Positions 60,300 to 64,000 of a stretch of 64,000 nt of DNA are shown here, in pieces; position 1 is the first letter of the stretch, and each line of letters opens with the position of its first letter. Below the pieces are notes generated by a model. The model was not told where the DNA came from, ran no database searches, and saw nothing but the letters and a program-made list of their open reading frames with translations. Where the stretch lies: assembly GCA_029961685.1 (NCBI GenBank), contig JARWKL010000010.1:11739931-11803930 (forward strand), given 5' to 3'. The DNA is from Aristolochia californica (Eukaryota > Streptophyta > Magnoliopsida > Piperales > Aristolochiaceae). A program made the translations under genes and the position numbers.

Positions 60300-61248
60300 A
60301 CAAATAGGAATAAAATGTACTTCTCTCCAAAATAGTGTTCATATACATCATGAAACACAAGGAGAATACGATGAACATCCTAATCTCATGCAGGATGGAC
60401 AAAAGTGGACAATAAGTATCCCTTGGATAACTGAAGTCTACAACAAAGATTGGATTGAATTCCAAAAGAAATCCTTCGTCTTCCAGAAGGAACTATCTGT
60501 AGAAATACAGGATACCGACTCAGGTACTTTCTGCTACAGATTATTAAGTGAATCTGACTTAGCTAAGCTAAAATGATACAAATATGTCCATTATGGACTA
60601 GTTCGTATAGGATTAGACCCCTTAATACGAATCAATCAGAATTTACCCTTCATAGCAGCTATAGTAGATAACTCTGTGAAGAATAATTTTGAAAAAGCCC
60701 TACTCGGAGGAGTTAGAGCAAATTTAGGATTAGGCCCAGTATCCTTTACAACATGGCCCAATCTACAAATAGATTTAGAAGACAAGCACATCCAAGATAC
60801 CTTGTCCCTAAAAATCTATACAGACAACTGGTCAAAAAATGGAATTCAACCAGGAAGAAGAGTTATGCGCATACTTGTATGCATAGTAGCCCGAGGAATC
60901 AACACTGGAAAGGTTCCAGTTAAAGATTCAAAGAAACTCACAGAATTAGCCTAAAACTTTGGTTATTCTGAAAACTTGACCATAGAAGAACTCGACCCAA
61001 GAGAGTTAACATGGTCAACAGAATGGGTAGTTCAACCTTTGGCACCCAGACACCTTCCTCTCTCTCGAAAAACCATAAAGGAGATAGAAGGAAAAATAGT
61101 GATCACAAACACTAGACCCAGCTTTTCCATCGAACAGGACAGGCCCTCTACCTCAATAAGTAGAACCTCAAATAGTTCCCCTTTCGAAGGAATAGGAAAT
61201 CCAAGGCCCAATGCTTATGTTCCTCTTCACATAGATGATGGCACATAA
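60292..61248 (+). pseudogene. Movement protein (30K type), copy 4 (two nonsense codons)
   Basis: 319 codons, the same frame and length as copies 1 and 2, with TGA at 60,574-60,576 and TAA at 60,952-60,954. The YVHYGLVRIGLDPLIR block follows the first stop. The end overlaps the coiled-coil ORF by 14 bp. Confidence 0.75.
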
Positions 61249-61654
61249 TCCATACAAAGTCTTAGTTCCACCTATAGGAAATAGTGACATTGTCACCAAT
61301 TCCATTCAAACCTTAGAGTCTTATGGTAAGACCCTTAATAGGTTAGAAAAAATTGTTGAAAACCTCCAACAGAAAATAGATTTCCTCTATGATGAACATA
61401 AACATAGAGAAATAATAAAGTGTCAAAACATCCTAGAAAATATTCTAGAAAAGATTGACCATGGAAATAGTCCTGTTTTCTTCAAAGAGTTAACAGAACT
61501 TAAACAAAGTTTAGATAATCTAAACAAAGATAAAATGCAAGAAAGTTTGACAGAAGTCTTAGCATTAAAAAAACATCAAGGTTCAAAAGAACGTTTAGGT
61601 TCTCCAAGTCCATCACGGTATAAAACACCTTTTACACCTTGGACACCAGAATGA
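61235..61654 (+). CDS. Coiled-coil virion-associated-type protein, copy 4
   Basis: Intact, 139 residues, with the same coiled coil and Pro-rich basic C-terminus as copies 1 and 2. It stays open although its neighbours on both sides are broken. Confidence 0.6.
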   Translation: MMAHNPYKVLVPPIGNSDIVTNSIQTLESYGKTLNRLEKIVENLQQKIDFLYDEHKHREIIKCQNILENILEKIDHGNSPVFFKELTELKQSLDNLNKDKMQESLTEVLALKKHQGSKERLGSPSPSRYKTPFTPWTPE

Positions 61655-61866
61655 TCTATAAAAGGAAACTTTTAGATCGTTTAAAATTAAAAAGAGAAAG
61701 CCTTGACCTCGCTTTACTCTAACGAAATACTCGGCAGCCAGAAGATAATACAATCCCAGCAATGGTATGGTATTACTATTTTTGGGAAAGATATTCTGAT
61801 CGCATCTACAACCTTAGATGCAAGATCAAGAAAATCAAAAGAAAGCTAAACCTTTTAGCTTTGTAA
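61651..61866 (+). pseudogene. 71-aa protein S1, copy 4 (one nonsense codon)
   Basis: Same 72-codon frame as in copies 1 and 2 but with TAA at 61,720-61,722 in the middle. The rest matches, including WYYYFWERY and the LNLLAL end. Confidence 0.65.
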
Positions 61867-61867
61867 A

Positions 61868-62083
61868 ATGATCAGTAGAGCAAGACTACTAGATCAACTT
61901 CGTCTGGTACTGTCAATGCAAGCCCAAAATTGGCAAGCCAGAGAAACTCTCACACCAGTAAATGACACCGATATAGCCTATCAGGCATATCTGAATGAAT
62001 GGTGGAGATTAACCCGTAGAGAAATTCCACTACGGTATCTGATTAAAAAGGTTCAACGGAAGCTTCAAGAATTAGCTCTATGA
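61868..62083 (+). CDS. 71-aa protein S2, copy 4
   Basis: Complete frame, close to S2 of copies 1 and 2 (starts MISRARLLDQLRLVLSM). Stop and coat protein start overlap as ATGA. Function unknown. Confidence 0.6.
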   Translation: MISRARLLDQLRLVLSMQAQNWQARETLTPVNDTDIAYQAYLNEWWRLTRREIPLRYLIKKVQRKLQELAL

Positions 62084-63831
62084 CAGAGTTTTTCTATTTA
62101 ATGGATATAGAAACTCCATTACCATTAGGCCTTCCTGACATCACCGGATAGCTTAAAAACCTAGTGTACTTTGCAACACCTTGCATAGCACCTAGAAGAA
62201 AGGATCCAGCACCACCTGCTTTTAGGATCGCTTCAAAAGCATCAGTCTCCACCGATGATGAAGTTTACGCGGAATATAATACCTTCGGTAGCCAACCGAT
62301 TTATTATGTCCAAGAAGAAAAATCTTCCTCTAGTAAACAACAAGATCAACACGACAGTGAACCAGAAGCCTGGGAATCTGATGAAGTTGCAGAAGAAAAT
62401 ACCAAGAAAATAGACTACTCTGCTAAAGACAAAAAGGCAGATGATATTGGTAAAAGGTTTCGAATGCTTCGTGGTAGCCACCATTTTGAAGCAGAAACTT
62501 CAAGGGTACGAGATACCCACATGGAAGATAGCTTTCAAGATAACTTCTGAAACCGTACTGCGGTTCATCCGCAAGAACGAAAAAGTTTCTCCCACTCCAA
62601 AATATCCCTGGGAGGACAAAGGTATTCGACAAAATAAGCAAATGTCGATCCTTCAAATGCTACTAAGGGACACCAGACCATAGATAGCATAAACCCTTTT
62701 GGATTTTACCTCAACTTGGATTGCCCCAAGGATGGAGAAAAAGTCCTTAAAGATTGGGAAAGAAGCATGAGCAATGCTGCAAATATGCATGAATCTTGGA
62801 ACCAAGAATCAGCATTTAATTTATTTACCCATGCTTTACAGGGTAATGTAGCTCTTTGGTGGGACAACCTTCCCGAAGACCAAAAATGAGCTAATACCTC
62901 AATATCGATAGCCAATATCTTGAAAGGATTAGTGGCTAAGATATCAAAGGAATTTCTAGGAATTCATCCAACCCTAGAAGCCTACAATGAGAGTACTAAA
63001 CAAACAAAACGTTTAGAAACTCTTCAGAAATTAAACAAGTTACAAATCTGTAACATTTGTTTTTATGAGAAGTATTACTGCGAGTTTGCAAGTTACTTCT
63101 ATAAACTGAAAAAAGAAGATCAGAAACCTTATCTGTCTATCTTTTATGCAAAATTGCTAGAACCATTTGCACTTGTAGCAGAAAAAGACTACATTACAAA
63201 ATATTGGCAAAACAATCTAGAACTTGGTACTTTAGCCATGGATATTTTCCTAGACATTGATACCTTAGGAAGAAGACATAGATTTGTACAAGACATGTTG
63301 GCAAATCTTTGTGAAGACCAAAAACTACAAAAGAAAAGTAGTAAGGCAAATAAACAAACTTTATGCTGTTCAAACCAGAACAAAAATGTAGGCGCTTATG
63401 GTTGCAAAACCACCTCCCATAAGCAATGAAAATATCCTTAGAAATTTCAACAGAAAAAATTTAGGATACAAAAAAGTTCTACAACAAGGTAAACTCCTAA
63501 AAAGAGATACTTTCGGAAAAGAACAAATTCTGGCCCCACCACATCCAGTAAAGGGTCAAATGCATACTGCCCAAAGGGGAAAACCCCAAGCAAATGCAAA
63601 TGCTGGATATGCCAGAAAGAATGACATTTCGCCAGAGATTGTCCAAATGATAAACAACAACGGCGGTACAGTACATACATGTTACTAGCCGAAGAAAATG
63701 GATTGGAAATCATCCATTACGATGACATCCAGTTAGAAGATGAAGTATATGAACTTCATCTCGAAACTAAGTCTTCCTCCTCGGAAAACTCAGAAAATAT
63801 GAATGACTCTTCAGGCACAACTTTTGCCTAA
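62080..63831 (+). pseudogene. Coat protein, copy 4 (eight nonsense codons, no frameshift)
   Basis: Full-length frame of 584 codons ending with the tail SGTTFA and TAA. In-frame stops begin at 62,149 (Trp codon elsewhere), 62,548 (the shared TGA), 62,635, 62,887, 63,427, 63,439, 63,490 and 63,622 (inside the zinc knuckle, replacing its Gly). The Cys/Tyr block and basic region are recognisable. Full length shows that the component B coat gene ends at its own stop, with no protease frame behind it. Confidence 0.85.
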
Positions 63832-64000
63832 TATTCGGTTATGTTTTTGCGTTCCCATTACACAAATGGCAGCAAGCGTGGTGATTTGATTTATCTCCCA
63901 CTATTGTCATAAACTACTTTCTCTACTCCTGCATCATGCATTATAGAGAATTTTATAATTAACCTGATACTCTTACCACTCGAGAATTTTCTTGTGTTAC
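63832..64000 (+). other. Remnant of the protease and RT ends, copy 4
   Basis: Matches 43,336-43,504 of copy 1 along its whole length, including the GGCAGCAAGCGTGGTGATTT piece and the CTCGAGAATTTTCTTGTG piece. No ORF. The window ends here. Confidence 0.7.

Larger units (their letters stand above)
59435..64000 (+). mobile_element. Endogenous pararetrovirus copy 4 (component B, cut by window end)
   Basis: Plus-strand order: primer-binding site, leader, ORF X, movement protein, coiled-coil protein, S1, S2, coat protein, PR-RT remnant. It is head-to-head with copy 3. It supplies the 5' half of component B that copy 1 lacks, and ends 12 bases before the transactivator-position start codon would occur. 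Most genes carry nonsense codons but no frameshift that I could find. Confidence 0.88.

Noticed and set aside
40392..64000. Ty3/gypsy or Ty1/copia LTR retrotransposon
   Set aside because: No integrase domain, no long terminal repeats with TG...CA ends. Movement protein, coat zinc knuckle and gene order fit Caulimoviridae.

Overview
The window looks like nuclear DNA from a flowering plant, most likely a eudicot; the species cannot be told from the sequence. The left 40.4 kb is an AT-rich satellite array with a monomer of about 465 bp. The right 23.6 kb is a cluster of integrated, decayed copies of a plant pararetrovirus (family Caulimoviridae). I see no host protein-coding gene, rRNA, tRNA, CRISPR array or bacterial feature.

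Satellite, 1-40,391. About 86 head-to-tail monomers run from the left edge to about 39,920, and one complete monomer lies inverted at 39,921-40,391. Marker variants recur at whole-monomer spacings (3, 5, 8 and 10 units) and in 3.1-3.5 kb blocks that include deleted monomers. This indicates higher-order repeats made by unequal exchange.

Virus cluster, 40,392-64,000. Four main copies and one small scrambled piece are present. Copies 1 (40.4-47.4 kb, minus), 2 (47.4-50.3 kb, minus, partial) and 4 (59.4-64.0 kb, plus, cut by the window end) share one layout, called component B here: tRNA-Met primer site, leader, ORF X, movement protein, coiled-coil virion-associated-type protein, two 71-aa proteins, coat protein, and then (seen in copy 1) a transactivator-position ORF and promoter. 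Component B has no protease or reverse transcriptase. Copy 3 (50.7-59.4 kb, minus) is component A: promoter-leader, primer site, 86-aa ORF, a free-standing viroplasmin-domain ORF, one 71-aa protein, coat protein, protease-RT-RNase H, transactivator-position ORF, promoter. It has no movement protein.

Both components are about 7.5 kb by my estimate. They share coat protein, transactivator-position ORF, promoter-leader and the sequence just after the primer site, but differ in the rest. This is what a two-part pararetrovirus would look like: A supplies replication, B supplies movement, and either can be packaged. Copies 1 and 4 carry the same short remnant where protease-RT would be, so the RT-less form seems to have been copied rather than to be one damaged insertion. 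This is the main candidate for an undescribed system.

Most large viral genes carry nonsense codons or frameshifts, so the cluster is an inactive genomic fossil. The small ORFs between movement and coat protein are nearly all intact. All similarity statements are by eye.
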